From Allacma fusca (lineage: Eukaryota; Arthropoda; Collembola; Symphypleona; Sminthuridae), in the NCBI GenBank assembly GCA_947179485.1, contig OX359248.1, positions 3,179,501 through 3,243,500 on the forward strand: a stretch of 64,000 bases of DNA, given 5' to 3'. Shown one piece after another: positions 1-11,400 of this stretch (the first letter of the stretch is position 1; each line of letters begins with the position of its first letter). The notes below the pieces were generated by a model that made no database searches, was not told the origin of the DNA, and worked only from the letters and a program-made list of their open reading frames with translations. A program made the position numbers and the translations under genes.

Positions 1-212
1 GTACCGTTATTTATACACTGTTAACATTAAATCTTTAATAATGAAGATTTAAGGTTAAAAAATTAAATGCCTTTAAAGGTCAAAATCAGATACACCCATA
101 AGTTGGGTTTCTATAATGCTCTTTTTTGGTTAATTTAAATTTCTTCCATAGAAATTAAACAATACTAAATCTAAATGGAATGGTAAGTAAATCGTAAGTT
201 AATTACCTTTAG

Positions 213-423
213 GGACAATTATTTGATTTTGAAATTGACGATGATCGGGAACCTGGAGACACTTGAGGAATCGAAGAATGACTGCGTAAGGGCGTACTCC
301 ACTCAGATTCAAAACTGGGCGCTGGCTCAACTCCGTGTGGATGCACCCGCACTTAATAGCAACTACAAACCCAACTTCCCAGTCCCAGCCCCACCACCCC
401 AGTGCATTGAGTGCATACAGTGA
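213..423 (+). CDS. possible 3'-terminal exon of an unidentified gene
   Basis: After a pyrimidine-containing acceptor (TTACCTTTAG, ending at 212) the sequence is open in one frame for 70 codons to TGA at 421-423. The stretch is clearly richer in G+C than its AT-rich flanks. The C-terminal half contains a Pro-rich run and ends with two closely spaced Cys. A second frame from the same acceptor is open for only 17 codons, ending in an acidic tail, and could equally be a terminal exon. The opposite strand is also open from 441 to 199. No family is recognised. The upstream exons would lie outside the window, so this is a weak call based on composition and one splice signal. Confidence 0.22.
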
Positions 424-1411
424 GATACAGCTCAAACTCACCGTCTCATCCCTAATGTTGAGCTTCCTATATAGTTCCGATGCATGGTGATTATTTGAGT
501 TCAGTTAAAGTTAGGAATCCCCTTTTCCCAAAGCAGTACTTACCAAACACGGGGTATGGATTGTAATGTTAATTAAATGTACAATATACTATTTCTCCTA
601 TTACTCCACTCCTGAACGTATAGATTGTAGATAGTCTCACAGTTGCCATAATTCATACACCCTCAGCTCAACCCAGTGAGACTAAGTAAATGCGATTGAA
701 ACCATATTTATTTGTGGTTGCAGAGTAATTACCATGATAATAGTTCACATTGTAGCTTGATAAAAGGGCCAAACCTTGTAGCTACATGTGATGGGAATGT
801 GAGTCAACATTGCCATATCTGTTATCGACAAAATATATTTTTTATAATGTAGTTATTGTCTTTCATTCTGCAAAAAACTTACGGATGGCATAAAAAAATA
901 TCAGAAATAAAGTAGTCATAATGTGAGGTTACAGATTTTTTTCGGTAAATTATGTTATAACTAGACTATAGATAAAGTCTAGTATTGAAATACATAAATC
1001 GATGGTCTCATAATAATTATAAATAGAGTGAGTACGTCAATAATACTTTAAAAGTAAGCAAAATGTGTTGTTCTATCTATTTATTTCAGACAACTTTAAA
1101 AAATAATAATGGTAAACATTAAACACTTGTTCGAGCTACTAATACCAGATTATGTAGTCCGATACGGTATTAGGGCAACTAAATATTAATAATGAAGCTT
1201 TAACGTTAACAAATAATTATATTGATGGTAAAGGAAAGTGAATACTTGCATAAAGCTTAAATATAATTCCAGATTTTGTGATATGCCAAAAATTATGGGC
1301 AATGCAGAGTATAATTTGGGGAAGGGTACATAAATAAAATTACTGTCATGAGGATGGGGAAAGAATTGAAAAACTTAGGCCGGAGTTGATTTAAACTGCA
1401 AATGAATCTCG
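424..1411. other. AT-rich intergenic sequence
   Basis: No open frame of note, RNA gene or repeat was seen. The stretch probably holds the 3' UTR and polyadenylation region of the minus-strand dCMP deaminase gene, but I found no canonical AATAAA close to its stop. Confidence 0.6.
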
Positions 1412-2665
1412 TTAGGAAGAAGTTCGTTTCTTCTTTGGTGTAGGTGGATCCTGAGCCTGACTGACTTTATTCCAGTCAATGGTATCAAAATCAATCACGA
1501 TTTGTCGACGTGTTGGAATATATTGTCTGAAAATGCAGATAATTATTAGACCAGCCTCAAAGTAACTATCCGTTGATATTATAAGAACGTACTAATTAGT
1601 AACATCGAGTATCAATAGTTTGATAATAAAACTAAAATATTTTTGATACTGTAATTTAAAATAATTCATAAAGCTATAAAATTTGTAAGAATTTTACGTG
1701 TATTTAATCCCAGCGGCATCAAACATTTTCCGAGTGGCTATGCATTCGTCTTTGTTCCAATTTTTGTTTGAAAAATAATAAACCTGCATGAAAGTAAGAA
1801 ATACCAAGTAAAAATAAAGACTCCAGCAGCTGTGCATAGAAAATGAAAAGAAAAAGTCTTAAAATTAAATGAAGCTAATAATAAATAATTACATATGGTT
1901 GATACAATGCTATTACAATTTTAAACAAAAACCTTTTTTTAGAGTATGAACTTAAAATTTAAGTGTGAGTTATTGATTACCTCGCTAATTCCAGACTGGA
2001 TAATTAATTTGGCACACTCGTTGCAGGGGAACATAGCCACATATATATGGCATCCCCGTAGCTCTCCAACAATCTTGTTTAAAATTGCATTCATTTCCGC
2101 ATGGCATACTAGAAATAATACAAATGAGCATACATTTACTTACTAAAAAATTTGTACAGAAGGAACTATTACTGCAATACGATATGCTGTTATACCATAA
2201 AAATATTTATTCTCCACTTTACTATCCGACTCTTTCCCCCATGGGAAATCGTCATCACTGCAACCAAAAGGCATGCCATTGTAACCGATTCCGACCACTT
2301 TATTCTGGGCATTCACAATGCAAGCACCAACCTGGAAACATTTGAAATATTGCAGTCAAACCAATATTAGTAAATTCATGACAAAAAGACAAAAACTACA
2401 AAATTCCAGAAAACATTACATCCAAAACATAAAAATATGTATTACCGCCCGTACCATGTACAAGATATGTACCAACGTGACACTAATTTTATAAGCCCTG
2501 AGAAAATTAATTAAGCACCTGGGAACATGGATCCTTAGACCTCATTGCCGAGAGAAAAGCCACTGCCATAAAATAATCTGGCCAATTCAAATAATCTTCT
2601 CTTTTCTTGCTTACATCTTTTCCAGAAAATGCTTCCATGTCTCCATTTTTCACACCGTTACTCAT
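1412..2665 (-). CDS. DCTD: deoxycytidylate (dCMP) deaminase, five exons
   Basis: Coding exons on the minus strand are 2665-2519, 2331-2196, 2108-1981, 1783-1698 and 1526-1412, all with GT-AG borders and matching phases. They give 203 aa (human enzyme about 178). The enzyme converts dCMP to dUMP, feeding dTTP synthesis, in cytosol or nucleus. Conserved blocks visible are the [19 protein letters not shown]-type start (residues 22-40), VGACIVN and [15 protein letters not shown] in exon 2, and the zinc/catalytic HAE (H97-E99). PCNEC (122-126) supplies the two zinc cysteines. The C-terminus ends in a Lys-rich tail (PKKKRTSS) not typical of the human protein. The ATG at 2665 is chosen because an in-frame TGA lies just upstream. 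A pyrimidine-rich acceptor about 33 bases upstream of the ATG suggests a further non-coding 5' exon. Confidence 0.94.
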
Positions 2666-2715
2666 GATTCCCGTTTGAATCCTTCCAATCACACGTCAGC
2701 TAGTAAAAATGAACT

Positions 2716-3176
2716 AAAAGCAGCGCAGCGTCACTGCAATTATTCAACAAATCAATTTAATTGTTCAAATCTCAAATTATGTCTAAATAGTAAAAGCAGC
2801 GCAGCGTCACTGCAAATTATTCAACAAATCAATTTAATTGTTCAAATCTCAAATTATGTCTAAATAGTAAAAGCAGCGCAGCGTCACTTCAAATTATTCA
2901 ACAAATCAATTTAATTGTTCAAATCTCAAATTATGTCTAAATAGTAAAAGCAGCGCAGCGTCACTGCAAATTATTCAACAAATCAATTTAATTGTTCAAA
3001 TCTCAAATTATGTCTAAATAGTAAAAGCAGCGCAGCGTCACTTCAAATTATTCAACAAATCAATTTAATTGTTCAAATCTCAAATTATGTCTAAATAGTA
3101 AAAGCAGCGCAGCGTCACTGCAAATTATTCAACAAATCAATTTAATTGTTCAAATCTCAAATTATGTCTAAATAGT
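2716..3176. repeat. minisatellite, six copies of a 77-bp unit
   Basis: Six head-to-tail copies begin at 2716, 2792, 2869, 2946, 3023 and 3100, each starting AAAAGCAGCGCAGCGTCACT and ending near TATGTCTAAATAGT. Copies are nearly identical. The first lacks one A. From the second onward they alternate TCACTGCAAATT and TCACTTCAAATT, so the array has expanded as a 154-bp dimer. It lies directly upstream of the first coding exon of the dCMP deaminase gene. Confidence 0.95.
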
Positions 3177-3300
3177 GAAAGCCCACACAGGCACAATTAC
3201 TTGAAGAGGTGGTAGTGTGAATGTAGAAATTAAAAGCTAAACGGCTTACGATTCAAGCCCTTTCGCAGAGACTTATTGTATGCCTAAATCGTGCGTGGTT

Positions 3301-3387
3301 ATCTATATTACTGGCCACTTTCTGCTGTTATCTGTTAATTTAATCTCTATATTACTGGCCACTTTCTGCTGTTATCTGTTAATTTAA
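3301..3387. repeat. two tandem copies of a 44-bp unit
   Basis: The unit CTATATTACTGGCCACTTTC and its continuation to TGTTAATTTAA starts at 3303 and again at 3347, without mismatches that I can see. It is a recent short tandem duplication. Confidence 0.9.
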
Positions 3388-3478
3388 AGCTGCTTGGTCG
3401 CTTGGTGCGCTCATTTCACTATATAGCAAGCCACTATGTAGTATACTTATTCACTATGTAGCCAATCAAGCCTAGAAC

Positions 3479-4671
3479 CAGGGTTCTACAGTCTTCGGTT
3501 TGATCAGTCCGAGTCCTCCATCAGTCCCATGTCTCATTCTGCGAATCAGTCCCAGTCAGTTTTGTATCCCAGATCTATCAGTCCCTATCAGTCTCAGTCC
3601 TGCTAAAAGTCCTTGCCAAAAGTCTCAGTCAGTCCACAAATGTATATTAATGTATTTAAGACTGCCAGAGCTCGCATAACGTTGAAAACACATTGAAAAC
3701 GTTCAATTTCGACAACTATGTTCCTATACACCCAGAAAGAAAATCCCCACTAATTGAAATTAGTTTATAATTTTCCAACCTATCCATTGCAGTTAAATTG
3801 GTGTAGGTTTAGTAATCTGGAAAAATAACCGTTCGGTACAAGAATTCAATATAGAGGTCATGAAAGGGACAAGTGATGGTGGTTATTTGGAAAAATGAAA
3901 TGATAGAATTACTTATAATATAATAAACCTTCAAAAAAATAATTTGGCTCTCTTTGTAACAAATTCAAACAGATTTCCAGTAAACATTTACAATATACGA
4001 CAACTAATTGTAAGTTGAATACTTCAGGAACCGAATGGTCTGCGAAGCATGATTACATCAGAAGGATATAATTCAGTTTCACATATCGGAAAAAGTTTGA
4101 ATTACTATTTCATTTTTGAATATGTAATCAAATTTTGGCCTTATTAAAAGTCAGTCACATCAGTTCATTACATACACTGATACTGCACTTATAGTTATAA
4201 TTTTAACGTTGCCCCTCTAATTGTAATTTATCATTATTTATTATGAATAATGCACCAGAACGTGGGAACTCAATTACTCAAGTGATTTGTACAATGTGGT
4301 GCGGGTGCGGGCCAACTAACACAATATCTTTGTTAAACAATAACGACAGATGGAAGCCATAGTATAGCTGGAAAGAAGAGACCAATGATAAAAATTGATT
4401 TAATGAAACGTATCGGAAATACCCTGCCACTTTGATTTGTCCATGCGATTTTTAAAGCTCAGTTCAGTACTTGCACTCTTGCACATGCTTGAGCTCATTA
4501 GCAGTGCTCATATCAGTCCCAGTCAGTTTTGGCTATGAAATTCATCAGTCTCAGTCAGTCTCAGTCTTAAAAAATAGGACTCTGTATCAGTCCCAGTCAG
4601 TCGCAGTCTTCAGTCAGTCCTATGATCTACCCACTCAGTCTTTCCCCTGAGTCCAAGACTGTAGAACCCTG
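3479..4671. mobile_element. hAT-type non-autonomous DNA transposon (element A), 1193 bp
   Basis: The ends are inverted: CAGGGTTCTACAGTCTT at 3479 and its complement ending in AGACTGTAGAACCCTG at 4671. A perfect 8-bp target site duplication, CCTAGAAC, flanks it at 3471-3478 and 4672-4679. Eight-bp duplications and CAG...CTG ends are diagnostic of the hAT superfamily. Both subterminal regions (about 3500-3640 and 4500-4645) are packed with CAGTC/AGTCCCAGTC motifs, the usual layout of hAT transposase-binding repeats. The AT-rich interior has no transposase ORF, so it would depend on a partner element. Confidence 0.93.
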
Positions 4672-4767
4672 CCTAGAACCACAGCTCGCTGTGCGAGCAG
4701 AAACTCTGGCGCACAGGAGAGCCTTTTTCAGCTCGCTGTGTGGTTTACTTGCTTGCTGTATATAATT

Positions 4768-5435
4768 CAGAGGTGTCCATCCTTCGAAGGATTTCCTTCA
4801 AAGAAGGCTTCTTTGAACGAATTAAGCGTTAGCTTTGGCAATTATGAAGGGAGCTGAAGGAAGGCTGGACAGGAAATGAAGGCTAAACGAAGGCCTCTGC
4901 TCTTTGCAGAAATAATGGAATGTGAAGGAACATGCAAATTTTACAGCCTTCGAACGCCGTTGGAACTTGTAATCCCATCTACTATATTTTAGCCGAAATC
5001 CACTAAAATGTAAGTATACGCACACCGTTTCTCAACTGAAAAACATTTTTCTGGCGGACCTGCCTAATGTTATTCTAGAAAAATTTATCTCACAATGGCA
5101 GCGTGATACCCGGAGCATGTAATCATTCTATTCCCTTCACAGTACATTAAGTAATACTGATACTCTGCAATAATTGCAATTAATTGTAAACTAATTATTA
5201 GTTTTTCAGCGGTAAGCAGTGTTGAATGAACATGGAAGGAAGGTAACGCATTACTGGCATTTTAAATATTTTTGAAGGCTGAAGGAAGAATTATATTAGG
5301 ATTTGAATTAAGGAAGGGCGAAGGAAGGGTAAATATTCAGAAGGCTTCATTTTACTGAACGATGAAGGAACGGGTAATTGGAAACCGTTCCCCTTCTGAA
5401 GGATGAACGAAGGTGATTTCAACTGGACACCTCTG
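4768..5435. mobile_element. hAT-like non-autonomous element (element B)
   Basis: Twelve-bp inverted ends CAGAGGTGTCCA (4768) and TGGACACCTCTG (ending 5435) bracket 668 bp with many GAAGG/GAACGAAGG motifs at both ends. The terminal sequence matches the common hAT start CAGRGGTGTCC. No matching 8-bp duplication is visible: the left flank is ATATAATT and the right flank GCCTCTGG. The insertion is therefore old or its borders were altered. There is no transposase frame. Confidence 0.7.
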
Positions 5436-5904
5436 GCCTCTGGTATATATACCATCGGCTTGCTTCGCTTTACACTTTACAGTGAAATAGTATACTACAT
5501 CCAGCGGCTCGCCGTATAGTGGAATGAGCGCGCCATTATTAGGGTTCCAATTTAAAGCGCGCACGGTATTCTGGCGTTCGCATTTGAGGCAAATCCTTTT
5601 TCAAGGAATTCCTTACAAAACGTTTCATAATTCGCCACGTTAAAGTAGTTAAGTTACTATAAGTAATGTTGTCATCATAGATGCACACCCTCATGATAGA
5701 TGAGGGCAACGCTCACGCTCACCCGAGGGCTACGATGTAATTATCGATTGTGAATGAGGGTGAGCGCTGGCCTATTTTTTATGCTCTCATTGAAATGAGC
5801 GTGACGGCAGTATGCACTCATATTGCAATCACGAAGCGAGGGGTTTTATCGCACACACGGCAAGGCCGCGTGCGTAACTAAATACATATTATAATGACAT
5901 CTAG

Positions 5905-6052
5905 CGTCACGGGAATGAATTGCTGAGATATTTAGAACTGCTGTTTGAAAGTGAAGATGATCCGTTAATGTTTTGGAAAGCTAATGATAATCAATTTCGA
6001 ATTCTCAGTCAACTGGCTCGAATATATCTATATATAGATAGCTCGTCGAGCT
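5905..6052 (+). pseudogene. hAT transposase C-terminal dimerisation domain remnant
   Basis: A frame open from 5905 to a TAG at 6050-6052 reads through a typical hAT C-terminal dimerisation motif. It has DDPLMFWKAND, then QFRILSQLARIYL, then SSSS where the family has the ASS..SER block. The order DPL-x-FWK-x(n)-F-x-x-L-x-x-LA-x-x-YL is characteristic of hAT (Ac/hobo/Tam3) transposases. About 48 codons survive. The rest of the transposase is not recognisable on either side, and the frame stops before the expected SERVFS. It is dead as a gene and marks the surrounding repeat-rich segment as a hAT relic. Confidence 0.75.
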
Positions 6053-6396
6053 AGAATGGTGTGGAAAACTATTGAGTGTATACTGTGCTAACGCGACTAT
6101 CGTATTTCCAATATTTTCAACTAACCAGAACTAAAATTTGTTTTTGGTAATACAAATTATTCGACTACAGCAGCATTGATAATTAATCAATGTGGGCCTT
6201 TTTGCTTTTGATTTTATCCGTATACATTGAGTGACGGAAGCCTAGTATTAAAATGTGTATAGCATATATGTAAATTGCAAATTTCAAAAAATAGTATACA
6301 ATTAAACTAGCCGAACCCAATGTACGTGTAGATTGAATGAGCGCTCTCATGAGTGTGAGGGTGAGCGCATAATTATTTATTGGCACACTCATGAGC

Positions 6397-6795
6397 CAGG
6401 GCCAGGGGGTCGGATTTTTGCAAATCTCCCTGGAAGATTATTTCTGAATTTCCCCGCTGAATCAAATGTCCCTGCTGGGAGGTCCTCAACAATTTCAAAA
6501 ATCCCTACTGATAAAAAGGTCAACGATTTTCAAAATCCCTGTTGGAAAAAATAATTTCCCTGCAAGTCGTCAAATCCTTGTCAAATAAGGTCAACCAATC
6601 TAAAAATCCCTGTTTGCCTAACTTTCCCTGAAACACGTCAACAAATTCGAAAAACCCATCCAAAAAAACACCAACGAATTTTAAAATCCCTGTTTGCAAA
6701 ATAGAATCCCTTCCCTTTGAGATTTTCCCTGCGGGAAATATTTTTTCCCTGGGAAGAATCTTCCCGTCTTCCCACAAAAATCCGGCCCCTGTCAG
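6397..6795. mobile_element. small hAT-like element nested in an older element (element C), 399 bp
   Basis: The left end runs CAGGGCCAGGGGGTCGGATTTTT. The right end, complemented, has AGGGGCCGGATTTTT, so the ends are imperfect inverted repeats. A perfect 8-bp duplication TCATGAGC lies at 6389-6396 and 6796-6803. The interior repeats AAAATCCCTG, TTTCCCTG and GTCAACGAATTT motifs many times. Open frames on both strands here are products of these repeats and are not genes. A diverged partial copy is at 27318-27520. Confidence 0.85.
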
Positions 6796-6890
6796 TCATG
6801 AGCGTGAGGGCGATTACAAAATGTATACAAAATTGTGAGCTGCCGTGAGAGCGAGGGAACGATATTTAAATCTTACGCGCTCGTGTTAGG

Positions 6891-8318
6891 AATATGTTAA
6901 GAGTAGTCCACGGAGATTCAAACTAATGGATCGCTCAATGTAATAATAAAGGATAATTACTTTATAAAATAATTACATATACATATATTACTACACAGTA
7001 ATTGTTAGTTATCAGTAAATACACATGACATATATTAATATCGTACAAATATTATCGTACAATTTCAATCAGAACAAATACTACATACATGTCTGATGAT
7101 AATGTGTCAAGATGACAAGGGACAACTGTCTAGTTCAACCACGAAGAATTGTATAATTAAATAAATTAATCAGAATTACTTACACACATTGGAATAATAT
7201 TGTAATTTCCTTTTAATGCTGGATCCACACCGTTCGCACCAATCCTGAAACAATTTGTAATAACGCTATCAAATATTTTGCTAGAATCTGAACCTCTGAA
7301 TGTAAACTTTGTTTTTTGGTTCCTAACAAGAATGATGACATGATGAGTCTTGGGAGTTATTCTTTAAAAAATTGGATGTTACAAAAATAAAGTTTCAAAT
7401 GTACTTACTTGTGCCACATTCACGTTAGTATTTGTAACGATATGGCAGGACACACGGAGATTGGAGATTAGCTGTCGTAGTCATAATGTAGCAATTAATG
7501 TGACTTGTATTGTAAACTGTAACGAACAACCGGTCCTACAATGTATGTAACTGTACATACATATGTACTTATTGTGGAAGTGAACGTGACCTAATGGGCA
7601 GACGGTGGAATGAAAATGCACACACTTTTGTTTTGCTTCCCTCCAAGGAAGCTTGCGCATGACTAACTACGCTAAATTTTTTGCACACGCTGATTGATTT
7701 CGAGTGCTTATAATAAAGCAACGGGAGCTACATTAAAAAATTAGGGGCCGTAAAAATTAGATGTAGGAAGATAAGTTGGGATGTCCATGAGCTCTATATT
7801 TTAGAGGACAGTGCTTTATTTTAGTGCTTTAAACTTACTTTGAAATCCGGAGTAGAAGGAAATACAATGGGGGGTACTTCATTTTAACAAAAAAATCGAT
7901 TTTGCTGGCCGTTTCGTCACCCTGTGACCTCAGATGTTGACTCGGGTCAATGAAATAAATTTTAGGAAATCTTGAATTAAATTTGTAACAAACTGCGGGA
8001 TTCAAATATTTTATGAGTCTGTCCCTTATGCGAACTGAAGGGGAAACAAGAATATAGTAACCTAGTAACTTACTGCATCCGTATATATTTTTTGACTTGG
8101 GAGAAACACTGAGCGTTTCTCCGTTTTTCCTGCAAAAAAATCAGCAGAAAAAAATTTGTTGTATTTTTTTTTGCCAGAGCTTGCACAATTAAATAGTAAG
8201 CTCAGAAGTTCCTTTCACGGATTTTCAAAATCGTTCCTGAAGCGTTTCTCATGTCTTGATCATTGCGTTTACTTGCTCTACCTACAGTTTCCACTATCAT
8301 ATAGTCCCGTAGTGTAAG
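6891..8318 (-). other. intergenic or 5' intronic sequence with two possible non-coding exons
   Basis: Two short minus-strand segments look spliced. One is 7244-7184, with acceptor TTGTTTCAG and donor GTAAGT. The other ends at 7409 with donor GTAAGT and starts near 7500. Neither has a convincing coding frame. They could be 5' untranslated exons of the dCMP deaminase gene, whose first coding exon has a good acceptor at about 2698. That would make the transposon cluster intronic. This is inference only. Confidence 0.25.
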
Positions 8319-8489
8319 AAGGGGTGGCTTAATAAAATAATTTTAACCGTGGCCCTAAGTCTCAAAATGGATTTGTGGACCTGTCCACTAGGAATCTGAG
8401 GGCCTCCGATAATTTTTTTTACCCTGATCCTAAATTGTTTACACCGGCCAATTGGCCGGACCAGGGTGAACCCCGTAAATCCACCCCTG
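8319..8489. mobile_element. hAT-type MITE, family D, copy 1
   Basis: It is a 171-bp element ending in AATCCACCCCTG and starting (A)AGGGGTGGCTTAATAAAA, the same family as 22692-22866. Shared internal blocks include TAAAATAATTTT, CTGAGGGCCT, TTTTTTACCCTG and CCCCGTAAATCCACCCCTGG. The first base of the left end is mutated and the flanking 8-mers (AGTGTAAG and GTGGGAAG) no longer match well, so this copy is older than copy 2. Confidence 0.8.
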
Positions 8490-11400
8490 GTGGGAAGTCA
8501 TAAGATTCCCCACAAAACAAGTATCTAAATACTATAATTTGAAGATGATGACAGTGGAAGAGGGGACATTTTTAAATCTTCGCTCCCTCCTCAACGCGCT
8601 TTTTAGGTTTGCGAGTACACAATGCCATAAAGCGCTTTTACTATAAGTAATGCAATGTACAAGCACACGGCACGCAACGCAGCACGCTATGGCTTTAGCT
8701 AGAATTGCCGCTCCGCGTCCTCTCCCATTACATTACATAGCATGCTTCCACCGACGCAGGCGGTGGCTATGCTGCTCGTAAAGAATATTTTGACGTCCAC
8801 ATAAGCGCTCATTGGCGCTTTTAGTTAATAAATTTGAAACTCGAATGAAATTAATTTTTAAGATGCAGGGAAAAAGTTGTTGCATAAATTATTGTGGGTT
8901 TGAATATTGTACATGTGGGTCACTAATTCAGACAACCTTACTATAAAGTGGGTAACTGTTTTTATCCCACAAGGTAAATATCCTGGAAAAATAATGAATA
9001 TGCTAGAAAAGTTGCAAAAGGTTCCTTTTCTTACATGCTATGGGCAGTTCAATGTGGTTGTAAATATTTTGACGTTCTCAAAGGATTTCTGGATATTTTT
9101 TTCCTTCAAAATGTACAACAATGTCTCCTAGGGTTCAGTTAATTTTTTTAAAAGAATCCACTTTAGTTTTACCAAGAAATTTGAATCCCCGCAGGTAACA
9201 AATTACTTATGAATGATTAGACGAAAGCTCTAAAAAAGCTAATATATGTAACCCTTGAATTGCTTGAAAGGAAAAGTATGAGGTTACAAACATGCATTAC
9301 CTCAAAAATGCAGTTGTTGTCTAATCTCAGGAATTAGATTTTTACTTTGCTATTTTGAAGGCACTCTATTTCAATTGAAAACTCCAGCTATTCTATATTT
9401 ACTTGATATATTGTAATTTATAACGGGATCAATATCTGTAGTTAAAAAAGTCAAAAATAATTGAGGTAACATGAGTCAAAAATGTGCCTCAAGGTTTAAA
9501 TAGAGAAAGAAATATTGACAGCTTTTTTTGAAACAATTTTAGTAGCCTTGCGTCATATGCCTGGCTACTGGGGATTGAGTTGGGTGGATGATGCAAAATT
9601 GAAAAGAATCCCGAAGAAAATGACCAAAAGCCTATAGTGGTTTCTAATAATTGTATAACCCCCAGAACAATATGACAGAAGGAACATTCTACAAACAAGC
9701 GTCAAATTTAGATTTAAAAGTAACTGTGCAAGAATTAAAAATAGTAAAACAAAGTTTCAAAATAATTCCGACTTTGCTTCAATCAAATGACGGGTGTGAC
9801 CTTATGTGATATGATGGCCTTGCTCAATTATTGAAAATGGAAAAATTTCGTTACTAAATGGGGAAACGAAATGTTTTTTTCATACACCTGCTTGTATATA
9901 AACAAGGGCTAGGCGTACGTGTAATCCCTATCCCATCCCTGTCGTCAGTAGTAAAGTATGTAAATGTTCACAGTTGAATATTTATACTGTTAGATTACCA
10001 ATATCTGTAAGTGTGCACCAATGCAATCCAATAATTAAGATAAAAATAGATGATTACCATATGCTGCAGTTTTTCAATATAATTTATTGCAATCTGTAAA
10101 CTTTTGCGTTGATTTAATAGTGTAAAAATTGCATTTGAAATGACCATCATTCTCGCTTTGGAGGTGTCCTTGATGCAGTCGTTGAATTTAATGCGTTTTC
10201 TTCCCTAACATTCTACGTAACGTACATATTTAATAGCGTCAAAAAATATGTAATTATAAAAATATGTCTACATAAATGCTTTGTGGGCACGTCTAAAATG
10301 GAAACGTTGATAGCCTCTACTTTTTTTGGATTATCAATCTAATAAGAATATTCTATCGTTTGATTATTAAATAAATTAGGGAAGTTATACACGTGTCAAT
10401 ATTGGCTTTGGTGTCAGAGCCAGTTAAGTACTCGCACCCAGAACAAATCATTTAGTAATGCTTCATTCTAATCCTAGGCCTCGTATACTTGTTCATGCTG
10501 GAACAGTATGTATGTACTTATAAATATTAATTGAATACAATTTAAAAAATTTATTCTTGCTCCAAAGCAATATATCACGGAATAATCAATGCTGTTCTGA
10601 GTGATTGCGACGTTGCGAGACTTTTATTAGGAAAGTATTTTAAAAAGAATCAGCATGGGATCCAAATAAGTTTTATATCCAGAATGTAATTAAGGAGTAA
10701 AACATTTTCGACCCTTTGAATGTAATTTCTATTTTAAAAAATCGGAAATTTTTTTCCTCCCTTTTCCTCCGCGTACAGGGGCAGGGTCGTGATCACGGTC
10801 TCGAGGAATCAGGTCATATGTTGTAACTTATAATGCAACAAATATATTTGGCGTTAAATAAAATAATGGAATAAATGGAATAATTGAAATGCATTCATAT
10901 CTTACATTTAATTGGTATACTCAAAAATTGAGATTCTAGATTGACATTAAAATTAACTCTATCCTGTTTTATTATAAAGCACATGATTAAATTTGTAAAC
11001 GATAAACGTACAGGCTTTAATTGCGAGGAACTGTTCACTTGCAGGAAGACACTGCCCTTATGTATGGAGGTATAGAGGATTATGTGGGATGTGGCATGTG
11101 ATGCATGGTGTGATGCCTTAAACATTTACTGCAATAAATTGCAATCTTTAATTTTCAAGCACGGGCCTCATATTTTACAAGTTGAATGTCAAATCATTAA
11201 CACGAGTGATATGAAATTTCTGTGGTTCGTACTCCCTTATTAGCAGATAGTGTATTAACTTTTGACATCTCCATCTCCAAGTGTGACTTGTGTGGATCCA
11301 GTTGCTCAGCCCTCAGCACCTTAGTTAATGAACATATGATTAGTTCAGTATCACTGGAGAGCTCTTGAGTTCCTCTCATGTTCTTCCATGGAAGAGTGAT

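Larger units (their letters stand above)
5672..6890. mobile_element. decayed older hAT element with subterminal GAGCGTGAGGG-type repeats
   Basis: Variants of GAGCGTGAGGG or its complement CTCACGCTCAC recur on the left at about 5686-5810. They recur on the right at about 6334-6370 and 6793-6860, bracketing a hAT transposase remnant (5905-6052). Element C (6397-6795) is inserted in the right-hand repeat block. Removing it and one copy of its duplication restores a continuous repeat unit. I could not define terminal inverted repeats or a target duplication, so the borders are approximate. Confidence 0.45.

Noticed and set aside
2507-2692. Start of DCTD at 2692
   Set aside because: That codon is GTG, and an in-frame TGA lies just before it. 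The first ATG in frame is at 2665.
2716-3176. Regular direct repeats resembling a CRISPR array
   Set aside because: Units are contiguous 77-bp copies with no unique spacers, in a eukaryotic genome.
6333-6777. Open frames on both strands within element C
   Set aside because: Both arise from the internal AAAATCCCTG-type repeats of a non-coding transposon.
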